Source: Beta vulgaris subsp. vulgaris (taxonomy: Eukaryota; Streptophyta; Magnoliopsida; Caryophyllales; Amaranthaceae). From it: 64,000 nt of DNA. The DNA lies in contig NC_079204.1 in the NCBI RefSeq assembly GCF_026745355.1, positions 51,260,209 to 51,324,208 of the forward strand, in the 5' to 3' direction. Under the pieces are notes generated by a model that was not told the origin of the DNA, made no database searches, and was given only the letters and a program-made list of their open reading frames with translations. The first letter of the stretch is position 1; each line of letters opens with the position of its first letter. Made by a program: the position numbers and the translations under genes. Below are positions 45,549-56,517 of this stretch, in pieces.

Positions 45549-45830
45549 TTTTTAATAAGATTGATATTTTGTCACTTAATTGTTAATATATGAGACTATG
45601 ATTAATTTTATATATATTAATTCTTTTAAAATTGCTAAGTCTAAAAAATAGTTTTTGTTCCTAGTATCACCCGTTTTCCACCCGTACCACCCGTGGATGA
45701 TGGGTGGAGCGGATATGGGTGAAGTTTTTGGCGGGTGATGGGTGGTGTAGATGGAGTTTTGGGTTGCGGGTGATTGGGCGGATGGAGCTCCATCCGACCC
45801 ATTTCCGATCCATTACCATCCCTATACTTA

Positions 45831-46125
45831 GGCCTTGTTTGGTTGACAAAAAAAATCATGGGAAGTGCAAATTCCTAGGAAGTAGAATTATATGAAGTTG
45901 TTTGGTTGGCAAAACCATGGAATTTGCACTTCCTAGGAAGTTCTACTTCCTCCAAAATGGAGGAAATTACTTACCTTGGTCCCCCTAGGTAAGTAAAGCT
46001 TCCTATATGAAATTCTACTTCCCATTATCAACCAAACACAATTTTACACTTCCTAGGAATTTCAAATACATGGAAAAAATAACTTCCTAGGAAGTATGAC
46101 TTCCTATATACAACCAAACAAGGCC
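45831..46125. mobile_element. Tourist-like MITE (295 bp) inserted in the hAT target duplication
   Basis: Perfect TTA duplications (45828-45830, 46126-46128) flank perfect inverted ends GGCCTTGTTTGGTTG. Inner parts share ACTTCCTAGGAAGT-type palindromes. Size, ends and 3-bp duplication are typical of Tourist MITEs. Confidence 0.92.
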
Positions 46126-46128
46126 TTA

Positions 46129-46464
46129 AGTTTTATCCACAGCACTAAAAAAAATATTTGGTGTTATTATTTTAAAATCAAATATTGCTAAATGAAGAAT
46201 ATAATTACTCGGGCATAACATCAGAACCCAAGCCTAAAACTAATTTGATAAATTAAAAAGGGATTCTTTCTAAAACATGAATGGTTTTTTCTTACATTAC
46301 ATTTACAACTTGTGTAGATCTGGTCGTTAGATCTTCCCAGTTCCCACTAATATAGGAATTTCACAAACTAACTCTCAATCTCTCAATTTTGTTCCTATCA
46401 CCAATTACCAATCTTCCTTCTTGGCTCCTTTCCATCTCTAAATAATATTTTTTTTTCCTTTGCC
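46129..46464. other. Upstream region of the p24-family gene
   Basis: Likely promoter and 5' UTR of the gene starting at 46465. A pyrimidine-rich segment (46370-46462) precedes the ATG, as is common in plant leaders. No clear TATA box is visible near it. Confidence 0.4.
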
Positions 46465-49332
46465 ATGCCCAATTATATAAACATCAAAATCATCATCTTT
46501 GTACTCCTATGCATATATTTAGTCTCACATGTATGTGACTCACTGCGGTTCGACCTCCAATCAGGAGAAACAAAATGCATCTCGGAAGAGATCAAGCACG
46601 ACGCCATGAGTGTTGGCAAATACAATGTCATTAGCCCCATTGAAGGTCATCATGTTCCCGACATTCACCGCATCACTGCTCGTGTAATTAGCATCCTCCC
46701 GACCCCTCTCTCATTTTGACTCTTTCTACAATTTTATTCAAATTAGTAGGTGTACACGTCCGAATGATGGGGAAGGTGCACACGATGAACACAAAAACCA
46801 ATATCAATGAACATATATATACTAATAGAGATGTATATATGTTCATTTGGCTGGTTAGCAATGTACATGTGTTAATTTGACGTGTTATTCATGTAAATTT
46901 GGCTTGTTAGTTAGTTATATACATGTGCGCACCTTGCTCACCATACGGACGTATGCACCATCTAGGGATTGGCATTCTATGCATGAATATGATTCTTGTT
47001 ATTGATCATAAAGTTTTTTATTGTAAAGAATACATGTTACCTTTTTATTTTGGCATTGATAAAGCGTTGAAAATTAATATCTAAGAATGTGTCTTGGGTG
47101 TAACATGTTACATTATATAGTGGAGTGTTTATATAGACGCTCTAATAGATGCTATAGTCCATTTTTATAGATATATATATAGATTATATTGCTATTATTG
47201 TTGTTAAAAAAAAGTTCAAATTTAATATCATAGGTAGTCAACCTATTGTCATGCTAGTTAGGCCTTGATTTATTACAGTTTTAAAATCATAGCAAAATTT
47301 TCTTTTAAAACCGCAACAATAAAAGTATTATTTTTATTTGTGTGAATCTTGTAAACTTCCCCAATCGAGTAATAAATAATTTTGAGATGCAGGTGACATC
47401 GCCACGAGGTAACCATTATCATTATAAAGATGTGGTAGACTCAGGCAGTTTTGCTTTCACAGCAGCAGAATCTGGGGATTTTATGACATGCTTTTGGGCT
47501 TCATACCATAATCCTCCAACAAAAATTACTATCGAGTTTGAATGGAGAACTGGGGTTGATTCTAGGGATTGGTACAATGTTGCTCGAAGAGGCCAAATTG
47601 ATGTAAGTATAAAATTATCCCTTTCCGTTCCTTTAAAGATTTTATTTTTCTGATCCATATAAACTACAAAGGCATTACATTGAAGGGGAGAATTTGAACA
47701 TGTGACCTATCATTCACACCACCTCAATCTTAACCATTAGGCTAAGATATCCTTAGTTCCTCCAAACATTTTATTATTGTGCTTATGTTGCTTAGATGTG
47801 TTGTGAAATGTGCTTAGACAATCAACAACGTAATTGACGTTGTAACAATTAAAGGATGAAATGTCTAGTGTCTCGTCTTTGCTTTATTGTCATAAAAGCC
47901 ATGAAACTCTACTATATATTTCCTTTTTTTAGTTTGGCGTTTTAACTTTTGATTTTTGACACTGGTTATATATTTGAATTCGACTATTTGTACTTTTTTT
48001 ATACATGATCATAGTCTTGTAAGATTCTTTTAGATTCATATTAATACATGTATGCATGCATCAATTTTTAAAATTTTCACTTTTAATTAAGCATATTAAA
48101 ATACAATATTTTGCTTTGACACATGTGCAAATTAGAAATAGCACAACTAAAAAATGAAGAAAGTATGACATAGCAAATGTAGGTCGTACGTTGGTACGTG
48201 TGGTAGAGCTCAAATGGAGTGGTCTTCAGGTCTTGTGGCCTTTTTTCAAGTTTACGAACCCCATAGACCTTGAGGTACATAGTAGAGACCTATGTAAGTT
48301 TGCTTGTGTATATATATATACATAGATATATATGCTAAAAAAGAAGAATAAAAGATGAATCATGGCTTGCTTAGATGCAATATGTACATATTCGTGCAAC
48401 TAGTCGATGGTTTTTGGAAGGGAAACAAAGGCGTTGATGCTTGATTTTTTTTTACTTGTAGATAAACAATAAACCACTTTCGTTCCTCTCAGTAAGGGTG
48501 CGTTCTCTTCTCCTAAACTTATTTAAATTGAACTTATATTAGAATTGATTAAACCCTGTTTATTAACCCTAATTTCACCTTATATTTACACATAGGTGCA
48601 CTTTATTAACCTTAAAACATAGTAGTATATCTTAGGGTAAATCGAATACACACTTTTATAATGGGTTACCATTCCTAACCAATGAATATCAACTTTTTAT
48701 CGTGTTAGAAGATATGGAATGCTATCTTACATGGATTTTTTTTCACAAATTCTTAGGTGAAAACTGTTAGTCTGTTACATCATAATTATAGTGCAGCAAT
48801 CCACAAATCACCGTTTTTTTTTTTGTAAAAAAAAAATCAAATGAAATGAAATAAACAACATAATGACATGAGAGTCATGTCATTATTTGCATAGTCCATG
48901 TCATTCTTATTACAGCCTATGTCATTATACATGTTACACAATAAGTTATAGTGTAACATGTTACACCCGATACACTTTTATTTCCCTTATGGTGCAATTG
49001 TTTTCTTCCTTATTATCGGTAGTTGTTGGACATTGAGATAAGAAGATTGTTGGAGACAGTGAAATCCATCCACGAGGAAATGTTTTACCTACGTGAAAGG
49101 TAAGAATACATACTAGTCTTTCATATTCCTCATTTTGGCATCAAATTTTTCATTTTGGAATAATTTTTTATTGTTTTGTATTTCTAGAGAAGAAGAAATG
49201 CAATTGTTGAATAAATCAACCAAATCGAAGATGGCAGTGTTTAGTTTCATTTCAATCATGCTTGTCATGTTTGTGGCCGGAATACAACTGTGGCATCTTA
49301 AAGCATATTTTGAGAGGAAGAAACTCCTCTAA
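46465..49332 (+). CDS. p24-family (EMP24/GP25L, delta-type) cargo receptor, four exons
   Basis: Exons 46465-46683, 47393-47602, 49023-49099 and 49188-49332 join in frame with GT-AG introns to a 216-residue protein. The signal peptide is about 1-26. The GOLD domain has Cys38 (GETKCISEE) and Cys106 (DFMTCFWAS), the pair that forms its disulfide. A coiled coil at about 144-176 (EIRRLLETVKSIHEEMFYL) is followed by one membrane segment at about 185-206. The cytosolic tail KAYFERKKLL has a phenylalanine and a dilysine at -3/-4, the COPI-binding signal. p24 proteins cycle between ER and Golgi and help load GPI-anchored and other cargo. The tail places it with plant delta-type p24s. Full length for the family; no defects seen. 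It lies between UGT genes 3 and 4 but is unrelated to them. Confidence 0.93.
46749..46959. mobile_element. MITE in intron 1 of the p24 gene
   Basis: GGTGTACACGTCCG at the left matches the inverse of the right end, GGTGCATACGTCCG. Both continue with a GG-AAGGTGC or AGCAAGGTGC stretch. About 211 bp, with repeated ATGTACATGTG-like words inside. The target duplication is unclear. Confidence 0.6.
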
Positions 49333-49727
49333 TTTTAAAGATGTATACATATTTTGTGGAACTTTCCTCCTTATTTTCAGTTGCATCTAGGCAAAGCTTT
49401 GTTATGTCGAGTGTACTGTGTACATTTTTCGAACATAAAATTTTCACTCTGAGTTCAAAAGTTCCTTTCTGTCCAATTTCTCCAGGTTTTGATTTGATAA
49501 ATACCCAAAGCATCATATACCTTATTTGAATCTTGATCTCCATAAATCTTGAGCAATTGCAACAATTTCATATTTCTTAAGTCCCGTTCTGTTCAACTTA
49601 TTTAAAAGTTTATAAGATAAGATCAGATAATATAAGACAAAATAAGTTGAATCAAAATGACCCTAAACTCAGAAGTTCAGTCAAGAACTAACAAATTTAA
49701 CCTCCTTATATCCATTTTTTAACCACT
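49333..49727. other. 3' flank of the p24 gene
   Basis: Probable 3' UTR to about 49560, then a short Tourist-like relic (49583-49665, CCCGTTCTGTTCAACTTATT mirrored by AATAAGTTGAATC). Confidence 0.45.
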
Positions 49728-50101
49728 CAGGGTTGTTTAGAGTGTGGTTTGGACCGCAACCCAAACCATTTTTTCGCGGTTTTGATTGGTTTGCGGTTTG
49801 GGTTATGATTTCAAGTAATCTACAGTTTACGGTTTGGGTTTTAATTTTTGTAAATCGAAACCGCATCGTAAACCGCAATTTTATATGATTTTTTTAAAAA
49901 AATACTTAAATACACTTAACAAGGTGACATACAAGTATACAACTGAAAAAATAAGTTTGAGGTAAAGAACTTGAAAACTTCCGATAAATTATTATTTATC
50001 TTTAGTGAGTCCGTTTTTGGAGAGACAGTCTCACATTAGTGTTAACGTGAGACCGCTTATGTCATGCTGACATCACGCATGTGCATCAAACCAGCAGTAG
50101 A

Positions 50102-50250
50102 ATTAGTTAAGCGTTTGCACCCATTAGTTAAGCGCTTGCACCCATTAGTTATGCTATCCTTAAATTGTTTCTAGGTGAATTAGTTAAGCGTTGAAGTACA
50201 TTAGTTAAGCGCTGAAGTACATTAGTTAAGCGCTGAAGTATATTAGTTAT
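50102..50250 (+). repeat. Tandem ATTAGTTAAGCGCTGAAGTAC repeats
   Basis: ATTAGTTAAGCG begins six repeats: two copies continue TTTGCACCC or CTTGCACCC, and three continue TTGAAGTAC or CTGAAGTA. The unit is 21-24 bp, with a less regular middle. Confidence 0.8.
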
Positions 50251-50725
50251 AACATAAAAATCAGAGTATAATGCATTTTATTGGCCTTAGTTTCAGTATC
50301 ATGCATAAATAATTATCTCTTTCTTAAATTAATTCGCACTAATTCTCTTTTTCTTGAATAACTAAAGCATTTTTATATTAGTTATGCCAACCTCAAATAA
50401 CCAATGCAAAAACAATGTTTCCTAATGCATACAATAAATAAAACTAATGACTTTAAAATCATAACTATTACACGCATACTATCAACTCTCAAAGTATAAT
50501 TGTTAACTAAATATCAAAACTATAACCATAAAACCATGCATCATTATTACTCATGAAATTAATAAATAATTATTCATATGCTATAATTATAGTCTTCAGT
50601 TATTTTCTAGACTAAAACTATTAGCCATATAAGAAACTAAAAAACAAAAAGTCATAACTAATGTAAAAAACAATAATAACTAAATACCCACATATCATAA
50701 CTACTTATTAAAAAACAATAATTAG

Positions 50726-51634
50726 GGCCTGTTCTCCCCAGCTTATTTTCAGTTCAGTTCAGCTCCAATAAGTTCAGTTCAGTTCAGTTCAGCTCAGCTC
50801 CATTCTTTTATAATCATTTTGTTAAATATTATTATTATGTTGGTATAATTTATTTTACTAATTACTCTTATTATTATTATTATTATTTAAATATATATCA
50901 TTACTATTAAGTAGTATTATTATTGTTGTTGTTTCTATATATTATTTTGTTTATTATAGCTTTACTCATTATTATTACTATTATTATTAGGAGGAACATG
51001 GTTTAGGTCAAAGCACAAATAAACCCACTTTTTTTAGCCCATAAACCAATCAAATCTCATCAAGACAGTTTATGATGTAATTTTCGCGGTCCGACTCAAT
51101 CATTATTTTTATTACTAAATATTTTTATATTATTAAATCTAATTATTAAAATAGTAATATTAATTTACTTCTTAGATATTATTGTTATTATATCATCATC
51201 AAGTATTAATATATTAATACAAATAATAGAAAATAATTATTATTAATTATCATTATTATCATTAATTATTATTATTAATAATTTATGATTATTAATATTA
51301 TTTATTTATAACTATCATTTAAAAATATCCAAAATACTATTATTATTATTATTATTCATTATTATTACTTATCATTATAATTATTATTTGATATTTATAT
51401 TATTATTGTTTAAAATATTATTTGTATATTTATAACATTCAGTTTAATTAAATTTAATTTAATTTAATTCAATTCAATTCAATTCAATTCAATTCAATTC
51501 AATTCAATTCAATTCAGTTCTGTTCAGTTCAGTTCAGTTCAGATCAGTTCAGCTCCAATAAGTTCAGTTCAGTTCAGCTTCAATAAGTTCAGTTCAGTTC
51601 AGTTCAGCTGTTTTATGCCGAAGAGAACAGGCCC
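50726..51634. mobile_element. Tourist-like MITE (909 bp) rich in TTCAG and ATT repeats
   Basis: TTA duplications (50723-50725, 51635-51637) flank perfect inverted ends GGGCCTGTTCTC. Next to both ends are arrays of TTCAGTTCAG with CTCCAATAAG. The middle is TTATTATTA-rich, plus an (AATTC)n run at 51465-51520. Confidence 0.9.
51465..51520. repeat. (AATTC)n microsatellite
   Basis: About ten near-perfect AATTC units merging into TTCAG units inside the Tourist-like element. Confidence 0.9.
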
Positions 51635-52031
51635 TTAATAGCTAGAATCACAACTATCAACCATAAAACTATAGTTAAAGGTCGAGGATGAGAATTGGAG
51701 GAAAAACGGACTCTTCTCACGTTAGTGTTAACGTGAGACGATCTGTTATACGACTTTGTGATGGTTAATTATGAAGTCAATTTCATATTTATTTGGACTC
51801 TTTATATTTATTAACAATTTTTTTACTCTTAGATTACAAAATTAATGTCGCCGAGAAAAAAAATGGTTGAACTGCAAACCAAACCGCACCAAATCGTTTT
51901 GCACGGTTCAATTTGGGCTGGTTTGGGAAAAAGTGCAGTGCGATTTGGGTTGACAAAATGTTAAACCGTATATTTGCGGTTTGGTTAGGTTACATCCCAT
52001 ACCGTACCTACCCAAACTACGAACACCTCCA

Positions 52032-52724
52032 CCTAAAAGTTTTCCTAAATCCAGGCGACCCCTTAGAGAGAATATTCTCAATATATAAGAAAATACTATA
52101 GTCATATATACTCATATATGATCTTGACTTATTAATATTCAATCGTTTAAATTTTTACTAATATATAATAAAAAATATTTCAGGTCCAAAAAGTATATAT
52201 CGATAAACGCACAGAGAAAATATCTCTATTAATCAGAAAAAAGAAAAAAAAGTTAAAAACCTGCTTTAATTGATCAGAAAAAAAAATTAAATAATCATAT
52301 CTCTATTCCAATTATATAAATACAATTTTATATATTTTTGCACGCATATCATACATATTACGATATTACGAAACTAGTTTAGATATTAGGGGGAGTAGTC
52401 GGTAAATAATTTAATTTCGATCCGGCTCAAATTGATATTTTCTCTAAAATAATCCAATCATATCTCTCTTTAAAAAAAAAAAAAAATCCAAGCAGATGGG
52501 TCCAAATTTCATTGGTATGATTTTCAACATTGTCCATTGACTTTTTCTCTTCCAAAATTAGAAAAATAAAATTTTCAAAAAACATCCTCCACAAACTCAC
52601 CACTCCTAATAATACACACACTACTCCCCCAAATCAACCATTACAAAAAAAAACGTCAATCTCATAAACTCCATTTCATCATTCACCCACCCAACCAATC
52701 AATCAACCCCCCAAAACAAAAACA
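52032..52724. other. Upstream region of the repeat-protein gene
   Basis: Likely promoter and 5' UTR. TATATAAATA at 52314-52323 is a possible TATA box about 400 bp before the ATG. The last 70 bases are CA-rich and G-poor (ACCCACCCAACC-type), typical of a plant leader. Confidence 0.45.
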
Positions 52725-55142
52725 ATGTCGTACTACCCAAGAGGCCGTGGTGGAGACGATGATAACGCCGACGATTTCGACGAGTACGATCCAACCCCAT
52801 ACGGCGGAGGATACGACCAATCTCTCACTTACGGTCGTCCAATCTCTCCTTGCCATGAAACATGTTACCCTCCTTCTTCCTCTGGTAGCGGCAACACTGA
52901 GTTAGACTACGATCGACCTCAATACACTTCTTACGCCCAACCTTCTGCTTATGGCGAAGAAGCTCAAGAGAATGAATACAAAAGTTATTCTCGTCCTAAT
53001 TATCGCCCACCTGTTTCTTATGGTGGTACACCTCAACCCGCACCTGGGTATGGGTCTGGATCCGGGTTTCAACCTCATCTTCCTCAACCTGAATATGAAG
53101 AACCCACTTCTGAATATGGATCTGGTTATGGCCGGAAACCTCAATATGAAGCTCCAAGTTCTGAATATGGATCTGGGTATGGTGGGAGAAAACCTGATTA
53201 TGAAGCTCCAAGTTCTGAATATGGATCTGGGTATGGTGGGAGACCACAATATGAGGCTCCATCTTCTGAATATGGATCTGGGTATGGGAGGAAACCCGAG
53301 TATGAAGCTCCATCTTCTGAATATGGATCTGGGTATGGAAGAAAGCCCGAATATGAAGCTCCAAGTTCAGAATATGGATCTGGGTATGGTGGGAGGCCAC
53401 AATATGAAGCACCCAGTTCGGAATATGGATCTGGGCATGGTGGGAGACCACAATATGAGGCACCCAGTTCGGAATATGGATCTGGGTATGGGAGGAAAAG
53501 TGAGTATGAAGCTCCAAGTGCGGAATATGGATCTGGGTATGGGAGGAAAAATGAGTATGAAGCTCCGAGTGCGGAATATGGATCAGGGTATGGGAGGAGT
53601 GAGTATGAGAAGCCTAGTTATGAGAGGCAGGAAGGAGAAGGATATGGTGGATCTTCTTATGGTAGGTCTGATTATGGAAGAAAGAAGGATGATGATGATG
53701 AGGGTTATGGCCGTAAAAAACATGTAAGTTGATCATTTGATTGTTTTGGTTTGATATTTGATATTTATGCATATGTATTTGGTTTGTGTTTTGAATTTTG
53801 TTGACATGTATTGGGATCACATATTTAGATGATAGACATATATCCCACATTATAGACATTAGACAAAAGGGTGCATTTTTTTTTTTACCTGAACTTATTA
53901 GACCTGATTGGATCTTTTCAAAGTTGAGGCTCTTAAGATGAACATAAGACGATTCAATTCGACTCTAAGAGGCGGCCGCTAAGTTAAAGCACCACCACTT
54001 CATGATCAATCAGACAATAGAAAGCTTCTTCTTAAATAAAATTAAGGAATATCTGATTTGAGTCTATATATTTGTCAAGTATGCCTTTGGAGTTGTGAAG
54101 GGTACATAATTGCTTATGCTGCATGAGGTACATGGAATGACATTGGCAAAACTGGATATTGTTTGTGCTCTTTTTAAAGTTTTGGTTAGAGTTGATGTGT
54201 GATCACAAGGCTTCAAAGGCTTGAATAGCTGTACTTTATGATGATCCGGAACGGCATGAAAAATGCTGATTTTATGGCTAATCTTCCTCATAGATGTTTT
54301 TGTGTATTGGTTACATCATATGTTAGTTGATTTTGGTTTAGAGCTTCTAATCTTGCCACATTACTATATCAAAATCAACATATTCAAGTATTAAGTGTTG
54401 TGCTTGGTGATGTTGCAATTAAGGAGGAAGTCGGTATAAACCCATAAGGTGACAGCCCCCCTCCGGCCCTCCCCCCTATTAGGTGTGAAAAGAATCCAAG
54501 TATTATCATAAAGGGTCTCCAAGAACTGATCTCATATCCTTAATTAGGAGGGGTTAGAATAATTTGACATTTATTTTTAGATGGAGGAAGTTTTTACTAT
54601 GATTCAGCAACACTTTTCTACTTAGTTTGGTGAAACCTGTTCTATGAACTATTTAAATTGTTACTTTACTTGCTGTGTATAGTACAAGCATTTAACTGCT
54701 TTTCATGTCCTCTGGTTTAAGCGACGGAGTTGAATGAAATTTTATCTGTTATCTAGCATGCTTTTGTGCTACTAGAAAACATAAAAACTTAAGTTCTCCT
54801 TGCTGAAAAGCATATAGAACTAAGGTTTTCTGTTGGGTCTTTATTAATCTGCTATGATTCTTTTCCTAACACAACAATAGATTTAGTGGAATTTAATCTG
54901 TTGTGATCCAGTATATCAGTACTTGCCTCCATGATTGCAAACTTAGATGTCTTCATCTCTATATAGTATCTCGTTTTCAACATTTGTTTACACATCGTAC
55001 TGAGTTTCCCAGATATTGCACTCACATGCTGTCTTACTTTTTTATGAATTGGCAGAGTGACAATGATTCTGATGATGATGATGAAGAGAAGCGTCGTCAC
55101 AGGCACCACCACCAGCACCGCAGGCACCATGATGAGGATTAA
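52725..55142 (+). CDS. Tyr/Gly-rich repeat protein similar to At5g39570 (PLDRP1), two exons
   Basis: Exon 1 52725-53723 and exon 2 55056-55142 (GT-AG intron of 1332 bp, phase 0) give 361 residues. The N-terminal block DDFDEYDPTPYGGGYD, then LTYGRPISP and ETCYPPSS, recalls Arabidopsis At5g39570, reported as PLDRP1, a phosphatidic-acid-binding, stress-linked protein. Residues about 125-295 are some ten copies of a 17-20-residue unit, core YEAPSSEYGSGYG, alternating with GRKPE or GGRPQ. The C-terminus is acidic (DDDDEE) then His/Arg-rich (RHRHHHQHRRHHDED). No signal peptide or membrane segment. The low-complexity Tyr-Gly pattern suggests an intrinsically disordered, possibly condensing, RNA- or lipid-binding protein. 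Long frames in other phases across the repeats are artefacts. Confidence 0.85.
53100..53610 (+). repeat. In-frame tandem repeat of about 54-60 bp in the repeat-protein gene
   Basis: GAATATGGATCTGGGTATGG recurs about ten times at intervals of 54-60 bp. Neighbouring units differ by few bases. The last three share GTGCGGAATATGG, marking recent duplication towards the 3' side. Confidence 0.9.
53724..55055. other. Intron of the repeat-protein gene
   Basis: 1332 bp from GTAAGT to TTGGCAG. No recognised transposon or coding content. Confidence 0.7.
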
Positions 55143-55535
55143 GATGGTTGATCGTCAGTTCTAAGTTGATCTCCCCCATCTTTCTCCTTAGCTATTAGAA
55201 TAAGGGGTTGAGAGTGTTTGGCCTATGTTATATACTTGCTGCTGTATGTTTCTTTTGTATGACGGCTCATTTTGTGATTCTATCATTTACTGTTGAACAA
55301 AATTCCTGTGTGTTTTGTATTAAATGGTGTCGACATTGTGTTGAGTTATATAAATCCTTTTATGTGTGTATTCTATTTTCTTTCTTCTTTTTCTTAAGAA
55401 CACGAGGAAAATTAACAAAGGACAATAATGCACCCAAAACCTATTATAATCTTTTCAAAAAAAGAAAAGAAGGGACTGACATTTTCTTAGTTATATTTAT
55501 TCCTGAAGAGTAGCACATAGCTCTATTAAAATTGA
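55143..55535. other. 3' flank of the repeat-protein gene and of the UGT pseudogene
   Basis: Shared tail between the two convergent units. Probably 3' UTR up to about 55360, where T-rich sequence is found. Nothing else recognised. Confidence 0.4.
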
Positions 55536-56310
55536 TCATCTGGTTATGTGAGCAATAAAAGAATCCATTTCTAGGCGAGCTGCACCATCTTTAGCAAGTG
55601 ATCCTCTTACAGCATTGCCTAGCTCTGCAGCTCTTTTCTTCATGTCATGTCCTTCCTTTGTAGTCATCAATGTTTTAACTGCGTTCTCTATAGTGGTTGA
55701 AGTTACCAACTGAGCATGGTGTGCCCAATCTCTCACCACTGTACCAATTTTTAGTTGGTCAACAACATGGTGTTCCTTGGTTGGTCAGAATGCATAGGCC
55801 ATGCTGCTACTGGCACTCCCATGCTGATAGTCTCAAGGCTCGAGTTCCACCCACAATGATTCATGAATAGACCTGGTTATTGGGCGGGTCGGGTCAGGGT
55901 CAGTGCGGGTTAGAAGCGGGTCGGGTCATAAGAGGGTCGCCTCATAAAGGGTCGGTAGCGGGCCGGGCCAAATGGATAGAGGTCTTATAGCGGGACGATA
56001 ATGGACGGGTCGGTAAACGAGCCAGAAAAACAAGGAACAAAGAGAGTCAAAAGTAAGTATAAATGAATGCGAATCCGAATATGTAATTGTTTTTACAAAA
56101 TTTATTTTATTTTTTAAAATTATTGGGTTTCTTTGTTGACCCTATAATGACCCTATCCAATAATGACCCTGTCCAATAAAATCCTATAAAATTGACCCTA
56201 ATCCTTTAACCATTGGGCTACCTTGTCCAATAACCACGTCTACTCATGAACCAACCTGTACCAAGTAAATATGGATGAGGCAAGCAATTACGCACAATCT
56301 GAGAGGCAAT
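55536..56310 (-). pseudogene. UGT pseudogene (3' third of a UGT93-like gene), split by a hAT MITE
   Basis: On the minus strand the last 200 bp read DWAHHAQLVTSTTIENAVKT to SFIAHITR, closest by eye to UGT genes 3 and 4. Above that, 55859-55740 gives [18 protein letters not shown] and [14 protein letters not shown], then a frame break and stop. The PSPG start continues beyond the inserted MITE at 56251-56305 in badly damaged form (CLPHPYLLGTG where LAHPSTGG is expected). The N-terminal two-thirds is absent. It points opposite to the four intact UGTs. Too short and broken to work. Confidence 0.88.
55868..56242. mobile_element. hAT-type MITE (375 bp) inside the UGT pseudogene
   Basis: TTCATGAA (55860-55867) and CTCATGAA (56243-56250) flank ends TAGACCTGGTTATTGG and the inverse of TAGACGTGGTTATTGG. 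Repeated CGGGTCGGGTC words fill the left arm and TGACCCTATCCAATAA words the right. The insertion falls in the PSPG-box codons. Confidence 0.88.
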
Positions 56311-56517
56311 TACTTCCTCCATTTTTCATACTTGTAACATTTTCCTTTTTTAAAGTTCTAAATTACTTGCAATCTTGACATGTTTAATAATATCTTCTTT
56401 CTTTTTCTTTTCTAGCATATAAGGTTCTTTTCTGTTTTTCTCTTTCTCTGTATTCTCATTGGTTCTTATACACATCTCAACATTGTAAGTATAACAAACA
56501 AATTAAGGGTGAGTTTA
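56311..56517. mobile_element. Stowaway-like MITE
   Basis: TACTTCCTCCATTTTTCATA at the left pairs imperfectly with the inverse of the right end (TTGTAAGTATAACAAAC, then GGGTGAGT), with TA at the edges. About 205 bp. It abuts the last recognisable pseudogene sequence. Confidence 0.5.

Larger units (their letters stand above)
44290..45824. mobile_element. hAT-type element, host to a Mutator-like insertion
   Basis: The left end TAGAGATGGCAAG and the inverse of the right end TAGGGATGGTAATGG are hAT-like. The left duplication is TACTAAAG (44282-44289). The right one reads TACTTAAG once the Tourist insertion at 45831 is removed, so seven of eight bases match. Outer arms contain inverted GGGTGATGGGTGG and CACCCACCCG-type words. 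No transposase. Confidence 0.8.
50023..51746. mobile_element. Nested element with TCTCAC/GTGAGAC palindromic ends
   Basis: AGTCTCACATTAGTGTTAAC continuing GTGAGACCG (50027-50055) and TTCTCACGTTAGTGTTAACG continuing TGAGACG (51714-51741) bracket the insert. Each is itself a palindrome. Outside them GAGTCCGTTTTT (50007) and AAAAACGGACTC (51702) form an inverted pair. Class and exact boundaries unknown. Confidence 0.45.
49728..52031. mobile_element. hAT-type element of the AACCGCAAACC family, expanded by nested insertions
   Basis: The left arm (CAGGGTTGTTTAGAGTGTGG, then GGTTTGCGGTTTGGG) and right arm (GCAAACCAAACCGCACC, ending GAACACCTCCA) match the two arms of 38491-39206, including the inner ATTACAAAATTAATGTCG. 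Between the arms lies about 1.7 kb of other inserted repeats. The target duplication is not resolved. Confidence 0.7.

Noticed and set aside
47680..47755. tRNA-like or SINE-like phrase in p24 intron 2
   Set aside because: It has tRNA-type words (GAATTTGAACATGTGACC, TTAACCATTAGGC) but no complete cloverleaf and no SINE tail, so it is not annotated.
50102..50250. CRISPR-like spacing of repeats
   Set aside because: Repeats are nearly contiguous, with no unique spacers of constant length, and the genome is eukaryotic.
52902..53727. Long alternative frames over the repeat-protein gene on both strands
   Set aside because: They are shadows of the in-frame DNA repeat. The annotated frame has conserved end blocks and correct splicing.
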